From a virus, in IMG/VR virus record IMGVR_UViG_3300035183_000286, positions 1-39,608 of that record: 39,608 bases of DNA; one strand, given 5' to 3'. Both the position numbers and the translations under genes were made by a program. A model generated the notes under the pieces. It worked only from the letters and a program-made list of their open reading frames with translations, ran no database searches and was not told where the DNA came from. Position 1 is the first letter of the stretch; every line of letters starts with the position of its first letter. This document shows positions 7,442 to 13,310 of this stretch, in pieces.

Positions 7442-7987
7442 GCGCCCCCCCCGTATTCGGCCTTGCCCCGTGCCCCCCGGACCTTCGGGGCGCTCATTGC
7501 CCGCACCGGCCCGAAGCGGGTCTGCCATGCCTCCGTCACGCCGCCCGTTCCCGGATAAAGATCATCGAACGTGTCCCCCTCGCGTGCGCCAAGCAGTTCA
7601 AACAGCCACAGGTTGAACGCGGCGGGTTTTGCGCCTGACAATCCGCGTTGCAGCGTAATATTGGCGCTCACCCAGTCCCGTACCGTGGGCCGGTCCCGCT
7701 CCCCACTTCGCGCCGGGCTGTAGATCACCGGCTCCCACGCATACGCCGGGTTGACGCCCGGCTTGAATGACGCGAACGGCTTCACCCACGCCGCGACCCG
7801 TGCGCCCTCTGGCGCGAGCGGCAAGAATTACCCGGAGGCTGGGCGAGCTGAGCGAGAGCGCCCAGCCGTGGTACTCGGCCAGCGTCCGGAACAGGTCCGC
7901 ATGATCGACCTCGGCGCAGCGCGGGTCGTGCGCGTAATGCTTCCGCGCCTGCCCGAGATAGGGCGGATCGGCGTAGGCGAGCCTCAC
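7438..7987 (-). pseudogene. Phage DNA-modification-type protein, split by a +1 frameshift
   Basis: Two frames join into one protein of about 182 residues. The first part (GTG 7987) starts RLAYADPPYLGQARKHY and runs to SPSLRVIL; the second, in another frame, continues PLAPEGARVAAWVKPFASFKP and ends with a DLYPGTGGVTEAW motif. The combined protein resembles a family of phage proteins with a DPPY motif, probably methyltransferase-related. The shift lies at about 7820..7830, where ATT CTT GCC must be read with one base skipped. This could be a sequencing slip, a decayed gene or genuine slippage on CTT. A second +1 site on CTT exists at 17339. Confidence 0.7.
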
Positions 7988-8042
7988 CGTGCGGTCCCCC
8001 CGCGCCCGGCCCGACGCGCGGGGGTCAAGCGACCAGGCCCCT

Positions 8043-8070
8043 TGCGCGATGAGGGCAATTGCCCTATACT
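8043..8070 (+). promoter_or_regulatory. Plus-strand promoter with palindromic operator
   Basis: TTGCGC (8043..8048), 16-base spacer, TATACT (8065..8070). Between and overlapping them is the perfect 14-bp palindrome AGGGCAATTGCCCT (8052..8065); half of it recurs downstream as AGGGCAAT (8083..8090). The arrangement suggests repression by a dimeric DNA-binding protein, plausibly the HTH protein encoded by the second gene of this cassette. Confidence 0.65.
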
Positions 8071-8118
8071 TATGGCGTGTTCAGGGCAATCCCGCCCGAC
8101 CTCAAAAGGAGTCACCCT

Positions 8119-8400
8119 ATGCCGTTCCAGCCCCGCCCCAACGCCCTGTATCTCTGCGACAACGGTCAGTGCCTGTGCGGCCTGCATTTGGGGTCGAGCG
8201 CCAAGCATACCGGCCACGACATCAGCGGACAGGCGATCTACCAGATTCAGCCCCGTGACCATGAGGTCGGTACCCCACCGTTCAAGTGTGAATCCTGCGG
8301 CGCCACGTTCGGCCGCTCGGTCAAGGCCGGAGTAATCCGCCCCGTACTGGTCCGCTACAAGGCCAAGGGAAATACCGATGTCTTCGACTACGCCTCCTGA
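8119..8400 (+). CDS. Zinc-ribbon-like protein, first gene of plus-strand cassette
   Basis: A 93-residue protein from ATG 8119 with a good AAGGAG site 8 bases upstream. It has an N-terminal CDNGQCLCG cluster (residues 13-21) and a central CESCG knuckle, so probably a zinc-binding fold; no family recognised. It is one of very few genes on the plus strand, set between two minus-strand modification genes, with its own promoter and operator. That makes it look like an independently expressed cargo (moron) or a regulatory pair with the overlapping HTH gene. Confidence 0.75.
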   Translation: MPFQPRPNALYLCDNGQCLCGLHLGSSAKHTGHDISGQAIYQIQPRDHEVGTPPFKCESCGATFGRSVKAGVIRPVLVRYKAKGNTDVFDYAS

Positions 8401-8566
8401 CCTGCTGCGCCGTGCCATCGAGGCCAGCGGCATGAGCGCCCGCCAGTATGCGGCCACGGTGCTGCTGCGCGACGAGCGCACCGTCCGGCGGTGGTTAGCC
8501 GGAGACTCACCCATCCCTGAGCCCGTCGTCCAATTCCTCAAGCGCCCTCCTGAGCGCCCCGACTAG
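8378..8566 (+). CDS. Small HTH DNA-binding protein
   Basis: A 62-residue protein from ATG 8378, overlapping the upstream gene by 23 nt. Residues 8-52 fit a helix-turn-helix of the Cro/CI or YdaS-like type: an LLRRAIEASGMSARQYA first helix pair, then RDERTVRRWLAGDSP as recognition helix and turn. It probably regulates transcription; the palindrome at 8052..8065 is the obvious candidate operator, giving autoregulation. The stop codon lies in a hairpin shared with the convergent cytosine methyltransferase end. Confidence 0.75.
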   Translation: MSSTTPPDLLRRAIEASGMSARQYAATVLLRDERTVRRWLAGDSPIPEPVVQFLKRPPERPD

Positions 8567-10037
8567 GGGCGCTTCTCACGTCAAGGTACGCTTCGATGAA
8601 CGCCGCGGCGACTTGCGGGACGATAGCATTCCCCGCACCCCGCAAGAGGCCCACGCGATTCGGCACGGCATGGGCTAGCGGGCTCAGTGCACTCACCGTG
8701 AATCCGTGCGCGTCAAGAGCCATGATGAGCCGACCTTGACCTTTTTTGCCAAGGGATCGCCAAACCGAATCCGCCGGGAGTTGTGTGTCCAGCACAGCCC
8801 GAGCTTCTGGGCAGGCTTCTCGCAATGCAGACAGGGCTTGCGTTGTCCGGTCGTCTTGTCGAAGTGCGGCGAATGCACCAGCCGATGACAGGAGGCGCAC
8901 AAGGTTTGCAGATTCGCCGGCGCGTTGTTCATCGGGTTCTCGTCCCGGTGATGGACATGCCGCTTCCTGGTTGAGCCGCATATCTCGCTGCCCATCTATC
9001 GCCCTCTCTTTCGTGTCACGCGCGTCCCCGCCAGCGACCATTCGGGCGGGTAGCCCATCAGATACAGACTGAAGTACGGCGAGAGTTGGCCGCGCTTTCC
9101 CGTCAGCGCAGGGGAGCCAGACGGCGGAGGACCAGAAACCAGCGCCACCGTCTTGCGGCTGCTGTCCGTGTTCCCCGCCGGGTTGTAGTCCTCCGTCTCC
9201 GGTGAGCCCGCCATCGGCGTCGGCCAGCCCGCCAAGCTGCTCGCCTGCCCCAGCGTCAGGCCGAACCCGTTCCCGTTCCCGTACTTCGCCTTCAACGCCT
9301 CCCGGCGCTCCTGCCAGGTCGTATCCCCATCGTTCTGCGGCCCGGCATTCGGCGTCGGCCAGCCGCTCACGACCTGCCACACCTGGCGCCCCAGCTTCGT
9401 GTCGCTGGTCCGAGGACTCGGCCAGCTCGCCAGGTGGGCTACCTGCTCGGTTGTCACCGTCGCCTTGGTGGCGTCCGGTCGCCGCCCCGTGGCGCTCGTT
9501 CCCTCGGGCCACGTCTGCCCGCCGCTCGGAGTTGTCGGACTCGGCCACGAACCACAGCCGTTGTCGGCGGTGGAACCCGCCGACGCTGTGTGCGCCCAAT
9601 ACGGTCGCCCCAACGGCGTAGCCTTCGCCTTCCAGGTCTGCCGAAACAAGGTCGAGCCAGCCGTGGCCAATCGCGCTTTCAACCTGCTCGCCAAAGACTG
9701 TGACAGGGCGGCACTCGCGGATGAGCCGAAACCATGCGGGCCAGAGATGCCGAGGGTCAGCGCCGGCCTCCCCTTTGCCAGCCGCACTGAACGGCTGACA
9801 GGGGCAGCTCCCGGTCCAGACGGGTTGGTCCTCAGGCCAGCCGGCGAGCCGTAGGGCGTAGCTCCATCCCCCGATGCCAGCGAAGAAATGGCATTGCGTG
9901 TATCCCACAAGGTCGCTTGGCTGGACCTCGGTAATGCTGCGCTCATCCACATCCCCCGGCGCGATTAGGTGGTCTGCCATCAGCTCCCGCAACCAGGCCG
10001 CGGCAAACGGGTCGAACTCGTTGTAGTAGGCGCTCAT
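8538..10037 (-). CDS. DNA (cytosine-5) methyltransferase
   Basis: A 499-residue enzyme from ATG 10037. It has motif I FFAGIGGWSYALRLAG (51-66), catalytic loop GSCPCQPFSAAG with Cys80 (motif IV), motif VI-like FGEQVES (115-121), motif VIII HRRQRLWF (157-163) and motif X RGAGNAIVPQ near the C-terminus. The region between motifs VIII and X, where target recognition is expected, is Gly/Asp/Arg-rich and unusual because the same DNA carries two other frames (8996..9946 and 8693..8995). It probably protects phage DNA or modifies regulation. It follows heptad-repeat gene 3, whose stop is 5 bases upstream. Confidence 0.92.
   Translation of the reverse strand: MSAYYNEFDPFAAAWLRELMADHLIAPGDVDERSITEVQPSDLVGYTQCHFFAGIGGWSYALRLAGWPEDQPVWTGSCPCQPFSAAGKGEAGADPRHLWPAWFRLIRECRPVTVFGEQVESAIGHGWLDLVSADLEGEGYAVGATVLGAHSVGGFHRRQRLWFVAESDNSERRADVARGNERHGAATGRHQGDGDNRAGSPPGELAESSDQRHEAGAPGVAGRERLADAECRAAERWGYDLAGAPGGVEGEVRERERVRPDAGAGEQLGGLADADGGLTGDGGLQPGGEHGQQPQDGGAGFWSSAVWLPCADGKARPTLAVLQSVSDGLPARMVAGGDARDTKERAIDGQRDMRLNQEAACPSPGREPDEQRAGESANLVRLLSSAGAFAALRQDDRTTQALSALREACPEARAVLDTQLPADSVWRSLGKKGQGRLIMALDAHGFTVSALSPLAHAVPNRVGLLRGAGNAIVPQVAAAFIEAYLDVRSAPSRGAQEGA
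8553..8573 (+). terminator. Hairpin between convergent genes
   Basis: AGCGCCCC (8553..8560), loop GACTA, GGGGCGCT (8566..8573), followed by TTCTC on the plus strand. It ends the plus-strand cassette and overlaps the HTH stop codon; the convergent methyltransferase stops at 8538. The T-run is short, so strength is uncertain. Confidence 0.5.
8693..8995 (-). CDS. HNH endonuclease encoded in a second frame of the methyltransferase gene
   Basis: A 100-residue frame from ATG 8995, directly after the TAG of the WPTP frame, with GAGAGGG upstream. It has a clear HNH core: CGSTRKRHVHHRDENPMNN, then NLQTLCASCHRLVH, and a second CxxC pair (CLHC, C-TH) that would complete zinc binding. Such small HNH proteins nick or cut DNA and often travel as homing-type elements. 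It lies wholly inside the C-terminal part of the cytosine methyltransferase gene, in another frame of the same strand. The matched metal ligands argue that it is real rather than a shadow. Confidence 0.75.
   Translation of the reverse strand: MGSEICGSTRKRHVHHRDENPMNNAPANLQTLCASCHRLVHSPHFDKTTGQRKPCLHCEKPAQKLGLCWTHNSRRIRFGDPLAKKVKVGSSWLLTRTDSR
8996..9946 (-). CDS. WPTP-motif protein overlapping the methyltransferase frame
   Basis: A 316-residue frame from ATG 9946 (a second ATG two codons upstream), same strand as the methyltransferase but another frame. It resembles a protein family seen with phage cytosine methyltransferases: STLFRQTWKAKATPLGRPYW near residue 105, repeated W-[PS]-[TS]-P segments (SWPSP twice, GWPTP twice) and a C-terminal LYLMGYPPEWSL. 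I know no established function. Family recognition is from memory. Where this frame reads GWPTPMA the enzyme frame reads LADADG, so both are constrained by the same bases. The HNH frame follows immediately. Confidence 0.65.
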   Translation of the reverse strand: MSAALPRSSQATLWDTRNAISSLASGDGATPYGSPAGLRTNPSGPGAAPVSRSVRLAKGRPALTLGISGPHGFGSSASAALSQSLASRLKARLATAGSTLFRQTWKAKATPLGRPYWAHTASAGSTADNGCGSWPSPTTPSGGQTWPEGTSATGRRPDATKATVTTEQVAHLASWPSPRTSDTKLGRQVWQVVSGWPTPNAGPQNDGDTTWQERREALKAKYGNGNGFGLTLGQASSLAGWPTPMAGSPETEDYNPAGNTDSSRKTVALVSGPPPSGSPALTGKRGQLSPYFSLYLMGYPPEWSLAGTRVTRKRGR

Positions 10038-10150
10038 CGGTGTCAGCGCCGAAACGTCTGCGGCGGCTCGGTGCCCAGTGTGCAGGTGTCGCCGTCCCAT
10101 GCCACCGTCACATTGCCGCACTCCGCCAGCACGGCGTTGAGCCATACGAG
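9925..10150. repeat. Direct repeat, copy B (intact heptad-gene 3' end plus methyltransferase 5' end)
   Basis: Counterpart of 6984..7213. Here the methyltransferase frame is intact. The heptad-gene 3' portion (about 110 bases) is also shared with the other three heptad genes, giving five homologous recombination targets in 6 kb. Confidence 0.85.
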
Positions 10151-10336
10151 CTGGCCCTCGGCCCAGAGCTTGTCGCCCTCGGCCCAGAGCTTGGCGCCCT
10201 CGGCCCAGAGCTTGGCGCCCTCGGCCCGGAGCTTGGTGCCCTCGGCCCAGAGCGTGGCGCCCTTGGCCCAGAGCGTGGCACCTTCAGCACGGAGCCGTGC
10301 CCGTTCCTGCCAGGCCTGCGTCAGTCGGTCACTCAT
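10043..10336 (-). CDS. Heptad-repeat protein 3 (7 repeats)
   Basis: A 97-residue paralogue from ATG 10336. It has the 12-residue N-terminus, seven units dominated by Trp at the fourth position (ATLWAKG, ATLWAEG, AKLWAEG twice, DKLWAEG), then the C-terminal module with WDGDTCTLG. Its start overlaps the stop of heptad gene 4 by 8 nt and its end is 5 bases from the methyltransferase start, so the three are co-transcribed. Confidence 0.8.
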   Translation of the reverse strand: MSDRLTQAWQERARLRAEGATLWAKGATLWAEGTKLRAEGAKLWAEGAKLWAEGDKLWAEGQLVWLNAVLAECGNVTVAWDGDTCTLGTEPPQTFRR

Positions 10337-10817
10337 GCGTCTCCCCTGTCGGTGTCAGCGCCGCAAACGTCTGCGGCGGCTCGGTGCCCAGCGTGCAGGT
10401 GTCGCCGTGCCATGCCACCGTCACATTGCCGCACTCCGCCAGCACGGCGTTGAGCCATACGAGGTCGCCCTCGGCGTAGAGCTTGGAGCCCTCGGCCCGG
10501 AGCCTGGTGCCCTCGGCACAGAGCTTGGCGCCCTCGGCCCGGAGCGTGTCGCCCTTGGCCCAGATCTTGGCGCCCTCGGCACAGAGCTTGTCGCCCTCGG
10601 CGTGGAGCTTGGCGCCCTCGGCCCGGAGCCTGGTGCCCTCGGCACAGAGCTTGGTGCCCTCGGCCCAGAGCTTGGCGCCCTCGGCCCAGAGCTTGTCGCC
10701 CTCGGCGTGGAGCTTGTCGCCCTCGGCCCGGAGCGTGGTGCCCTCGGCCCAGAGCTTGTCGCCTTCAGCATGGAGCCGTGCCCGTTCCTGCCAGGCCTGC
10801 GTCAGTCGGTCACTCAT
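10329..10817 (-). CDS. Heptad-repeat protein 4 (15 repeats)
   Basis: A 162-residue paralogue from ATG 10817 with AGGGGGA upstream. Fifteen units follow the fixed N-terminus; two triplets are alike (TKLCAEG-TRLRAEG-AKLHAEG and AKLCAEG-TRLRAEG-SKLYAEG), the first shared with protein 1. This shows growth by duplication of multi-unit blocks. The C-terminal module is followed by a 10-residue read-out into the next gene's start. Confidence 0.8.
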   Translation of the reverse strand: MSDRLTQAWQERARLHAEGDKLWAEGTTLRAEGDKLHAEGDKLWAEGAKLWAEGTKLCAEGTRLRAEGAKLHAEGDKLCAEGAKIWAKGDTLRAEGAKLCAEGTRLRAEGSKLYAEGDLVWLNAVLAECGNVTVAWHGDTCTLGTEPPQTFAALTPTGETHE

Positions 10818-10835
10818 GCGTCCCCCTTGCCGGTG

Positions 10836-11087
10836 TTAGCGCGCAAACGTCTGCGGCGGCTCGGTTCCCAGCGTGCAGGTGTCGCCGTCCCATACCACCG
10901 TCACATTGCCGCACTCCGCCAGCACGGCGTTGAGCCATACGAGCTGGCCCTCGGCGTAGAGCTTGGCGCACTCGGCCCAGAGCTTGTCTCCCTCGGCGTG
11001 GAGCTTGGCGCCCTCGGCCCAGAGCTTGGCACCTTCAGCATGGAGCCGTGCCCGTTCCTGCCAGGCCTGCGTCAGTCGGTCACTCAT
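10836..11087 (-). CDS. Heptad-repeat protein 5 (5 repeats)
   Basis: The shortest paralogue (83 residues, ATG 11087): N-terminus, five units (one ending AEC instead of AEG), and the C-terminal module with one change (VVWDGD). With its siblings it shows that protein length is set almost entirely by the number of 21-bp units: 48 residues plus 7 per unit. It follows the PD-(D/E)XK-like nuclease gene by 18 bases. Confidence 0.8.
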   Translation of the reverse strand: MSDRLTQAWQERARLHAEGAKLWAEGAKLHAEGDKLWAECAKLYAEGQLVWLNAVLAECGNVTVVWDGDTCTLGTEPPQTFAR

Positions 11088-11105
11088 GCGTCTCCCCTGT
11101 GGTTG

Positions 11106-11513
11106 TCAGCCAGGCGCCCCGGTCCGGAGCGTCCTTGCCACCATCGCGACCGTCTCCTTGCGCAGCAGCTGTTTCGGTGTCGCCAGTAGCAGGCGCCAGC
11201 CGAGCTGGGCGCCGGCGTTCCGCTTCTCGTGGTCCTTCACGATCCCGCTCCCGCGTCCGTGCTTGCCGCCGGTCCAGACACCGCCATCCACCTCGAGCGC
11301 GACCAGTTGCTCCGGCCAGGCATAGTCCCACCGCCAGAGGCGCTCGCCGTGAAACCGGTATTCCGGCACCGGGGCCGGACAGCCGTGCTCCTGGCAGAGC
11401 GCCGTGAACGCCTCGCGGGTCCGGTCCGCCTTCTCCTGCGCCTGACGCGACTTCGCCTCGCGGATCTGCTTCGCCAGGCTGCCGCCCCATTCCAGCGAGT
11501 CGTCGAGGCTCAT
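11106..11513 (-). CDS. PD-(D/E)XK-like endonuclease
   Basis: A 135-residue protein from ATG 11513. A helical N-terminus is followed by a nuclease core: RWDYAWPEQLVALEVDGGVW, where D and E-x-D fit the acidic residues of the fold, then GKHGRGSG, a DHEKRN helix and GWRLLLATPKQL. This pattern is common in phage nucleases near replication genes, possibly in branch resolution or repair. It overlaps the preceding 46-residue gene by 4 nt and lies between the replication genes and the heptad/modification region. Confidence 0.8.
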   Translation of the reverse strand: MSLDDSLEWGGSLAKQIREAKSRQAQEKADRTREAFTALCQEHGCPAPVPEYRFHGERLWRWDYAWPEQLVALEVDGGVWTGGKHGRGSGIVKDHEKRNAGAQLGWRLLLATPKQLLRKETVAMVARTLRTGAPG

Positions 11514-11650
11514 GCGCTGAGCCTGCCCGACCCGGAGAGATTCCGGATGAGCGACTTGAGCGCGGTGAACGCCGGCTTCTCGCTCAGGTCGTACCGCAAG
11601 CAGGGCCCAGACGGGTAGACGCCGGTCAGTTCGACGCCCAGGCTGGTCAT
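11510..11650 (-). CDS. Small protein (46 aa) between replication and nuclease genes
   Basis: From ATG 11650, overlapping by 4 nt both the gene before (stop 11647) and the nuclease after it. The sequence has a tyrosine/proline-containing first half and a basic helical end (ALKSLIRNL). No family recognised; the double overlap is the main support for it being translated. Confidence 0.6.
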   Translation of the reverse strand: MTSLGVELTGVYPSGPCLRYDLSEKPAFTALKSLIRNLSGSGRLSA

Positions 11651-12201
11651 GGGGAGGTCGCTCCTGAGTGGTCCACATGACTGATCACGTCCCTCCCACG
11701 ATCGTCGGGCGCCGGGCTCAGTAACTGCCGCGCCAGCGCCCCAATCTGGTGCCACGTGCGATCCGACGCGGGCTCCCTGGGCTCGAACGTCTTCTTCGGC
11801 TTCGGCGGGTCAGGTATCGCCGCTTCCGGTTTGGGCCCGAGGTAGAAGGCGATAATGGCTTCGCGCCCCTGGGCAAGCACCTCGGGAGGTGGCTCAGGCA
11901 ATGGGGGCGGGGCGATCGCCGGCCCCGCATTCCGGGCGGGCCGCTGGCGCGCTTTCTCGTCCCGGCACAGGCCTAGCAGCGCGTCGAGCGACCAGATGCC
12001 GAACTTCACCGGGAGGGTCTCGATGGCCCGGGTAAAGGCGGCGCTGATCTCGGTGTCGGTGAACACCAGGACGTTGCTTTCCGATCGCCGACCGCCGATC
12101 GCGCGCCAGTAGACGGCGACCTGGCTCTCATTGGGCTCGAGTCCGCGGGCGGCGTAGAGCCGGTCCATCTGCCGTTGGAACCACTCCAGACGTTCGCTCA
12201 T
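11647..12201 (-). CDS. Replication-associated protein of unknown type
   Basis: A 184-residue protein from ATG 12201, overlapping the initiator gene by 4 nt. The helical N-terminal 85 residues (LEWFQRQMDRLYAARGLEPN, later FGIWSLDALLGLCRDEKARQ) are followed by a Pro-rich linker and a basic C-terminal region. There is no Walker motif, so it is not a DnaC-type ATPase. Position after the initiator would suit a lambda P-like helicase loader or an accessory initiation factor; this is inferred from context only. Confidence 0.7.
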   Translation of the reverse strand: MSERLEWFQRQMDRLYAARGLEPNESQVAVYWRAIGGRRSESNVLVFTDTEISAAFTRAIETLPVKFGIWSLDALLGLCRDEKARQRPARNAGPAIAPPPLPEPPPEVLAQGREAIIAFYLGPKPEAAIPDPPKPKKTFEPREPASDRTWHQIGALARQLLSPAPDDRGRDVISHVDHSGATSP

Positions 12202-13031
12202 GCGGCCCCTCGCTCATCCCGCTCCATCTGCTCGGCAATCTCCTTGGCGGACCGTCCGGACTTCCGCCGGGGTGGTGGTGGTGCCCCGGTCGGTTCCCGC
12301 ATCAGCGCCGCCACACAAGTCCGAAAGAACTTCGGGGTCCACTCGTGCTCCGGTTTGGTCATGAAGTCGCGGCAGGTGGTGGCCAGCTGCTCCACGCTGC
12401 ACGGTCTCCCACCCGGCAGGTCCAAGCCCTGCAGGCAGTTGGCGAGGATCGGCGTCCACGCATCGGCGCGCCCGCCTGGGACGTGCTCGAGAAACTCGGT
12501 GACGGCCCAGCGGGTGCCGCCAGTGTCGGGCAGTTTGTCCAGCAAGGACGCGAAACCGGACCGCGGCTGTGTGGGGTTTGTAGTTGGTTTGGTACCGGTA
12601 CCGGTATAGGCGTCCGAATGTCGCGGGCTTTTCGGTGGACCGTCTGCAGACGGTCCACCGAAATTTCTCGGATTGTCGGGGGGTTCGTCGTAGCCCCTGG
12701 CCCTGCGCTTCGCGTCTCTGTCGAGCCGTGCCCGGCGGAGGTGGCGACCGTTCCAGGCCCACCAGCCATTCACCACCCCGCCAACAGTGAAGCGCTCCCG
12801 GAAGCCCGCGGCGAACCGCCCGCGCTTGCCGCGCCAACGAGCCCACTCCTCGAGCGTGGTGTCGTCGACCTCGGAGAGATCGCCGGTCTCCATCTCGTGC
12901 CGAGCCATCCGGCCCCAGAGGCGGACCAGCGACATCGCCGCGGTGTCGGTTGAGACGCCGAGGTCCTTCCCGAAGGCGATCACTTTCGGGTCGTCCGCGA
13001 GGTCGACGGACACTGCCACCCAGTCGGTCAT
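12198..13031 (-). CDS. Phage replication initiator (winged-helix, DnaD/O-like)
   Basis: A 277-residue protein from ATG 13031. The N-terminal 85 residues (WVAVSVDLADDPKVIAFGKD, then AAMSLVRLWGRMARHE) match the winged-helix domain of phage replisome organisers; a low-complexity linker (residues 115-160) precedes a helical C-terminal domain with LATTCRDFMTKPEHEWTPKF. The linker-coding DNA contains a perfect 34-bp palindrome and a GGTACC tandem repeat. An origin lying inside the initiator gene is the arrangement of lambda O, so this gene may carry its own origin. ATGA overlap with the next gene. Confidence 0.75.
   Translation of the reverse strand: MTDWVAVSVDLADDPKVIAFGKDLGVSTDTAAMSLVRLWGRMARHEMETGDLSEVDDTTLEEWARWRGKRGRFAAGFRERFTVGGVVNGWWAWNGRHLRRARLDRDAKRRARGYDEPPDNPRNFGGPSADGPPKSPRHSDAYTGTGTKPTTNPTQPRSGFASLLDKLPDTGGTRWAVTEFLEHVPGGRADAWTPILANCLQGLDLPGGRPCSVEQLATTCRDFMTKPEHEWTPKFFRTCVAALMREPTGAPPPPRRKSGRSAKEIAEQMERDERGAA
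12591..12608. repeat. Tandem GGTACC repeat in initiator gene
   Basis: ggtaccggtaccggtata: overlapping copies of TACCGG forming a 14-bp self-complementary core. It lies 21 bases from the long palindrome, in the linker-coding part of the initiator gene. Possible iterons or initiator contacts. Confidence 0.5.
12630..12663. other. Perfect 34-bp palindrome, candidate replication origin
   Basis: Arms of 17 bases, TTTCGGTGGACCGTCTG and its exact complement, meeting at a central CTGCAG. It can extrude as a cruciform or bind a symmetric protein. It encodes NFGGPSADGPPK in the initiator linker, where the protein is under little constraint. Position inside the initiator gene favours an origin or an initiator binding site. 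Confidence 0.55.
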
Positions 13032-13310
13032 TTAACCCACGAGCCTCACGATGCGGGCCCAGAGTCCAGCGTTCTGGACCTCGAGCTCGGTCAGGCGGTG
13101 CCGGAGCTCTTCGACTTCCTGGCACTTGGCCAGGTAGGCGAGGCGCTGGTCGGCAAGAGCCAGCTCGGTGCGGGCAAGTAGTGAGACCTCCTCGCGGCTA
13201 GTCATACCTCGGTTCCTCCCGCCATTCAGGTAGCCTCGGTGAGCGTCCGGGTGACGGCGTCGAGCGGCAGGCTCAAGGGTCGACGAGAGGCGCAGGGGAT
13301 GGCTGCTCAT
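13032..13310 (-). CDS. Small coiled-coil protein upstream of initiator
   Basis: 92 residues from ATG 13310 (ATGA overlap with the preceding micro-ORF), or 57 residues from ATG 13205, which has a better GGGAGGAACCG site. The C-terminal 55 residues form a clear amphipathic helix (LARTELALADQRLAYLAKC, then EELRHRLTELEVQN), a dimerising coiled coil. The first 35 residues are basic and less convincing, so 13205 is the safer start. It ends directly at the initiator start. Confidence 0.65.
   Translation of the reverse strand: MSSHPLRLSSTLEPAARRRHPDAHRGYLNGGRNRGMTSREEVSLLARTELALADQRLAYLAKCQEVEELRHRLTELEVQNAGLWARIVRLVG

Noticed and set aside
7984-8541. A 185-codon minus-strand frame opposite the plus-strand cassette
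   Set aside because: No motif or ribosome site, whereas the plus-strand genes have promoter, AAGGAG site and domain-like sequence.
5956-11087. CRISPR array, because of regular short repeats
   Set aside because: The repeats are 21-bp in-frame coding units without unique spacers.
9969-11189. A 406-codon open frame on the plus strand across three heptad genes (Gly-Ala-Leu-Pro-Glu repeats)
   Set aside because: It is the antisense of 21-bp repeats, which carry no stops in this frame; it has no ribosome site, and the minus-strand genes have shared starts, sites and conserved ends.
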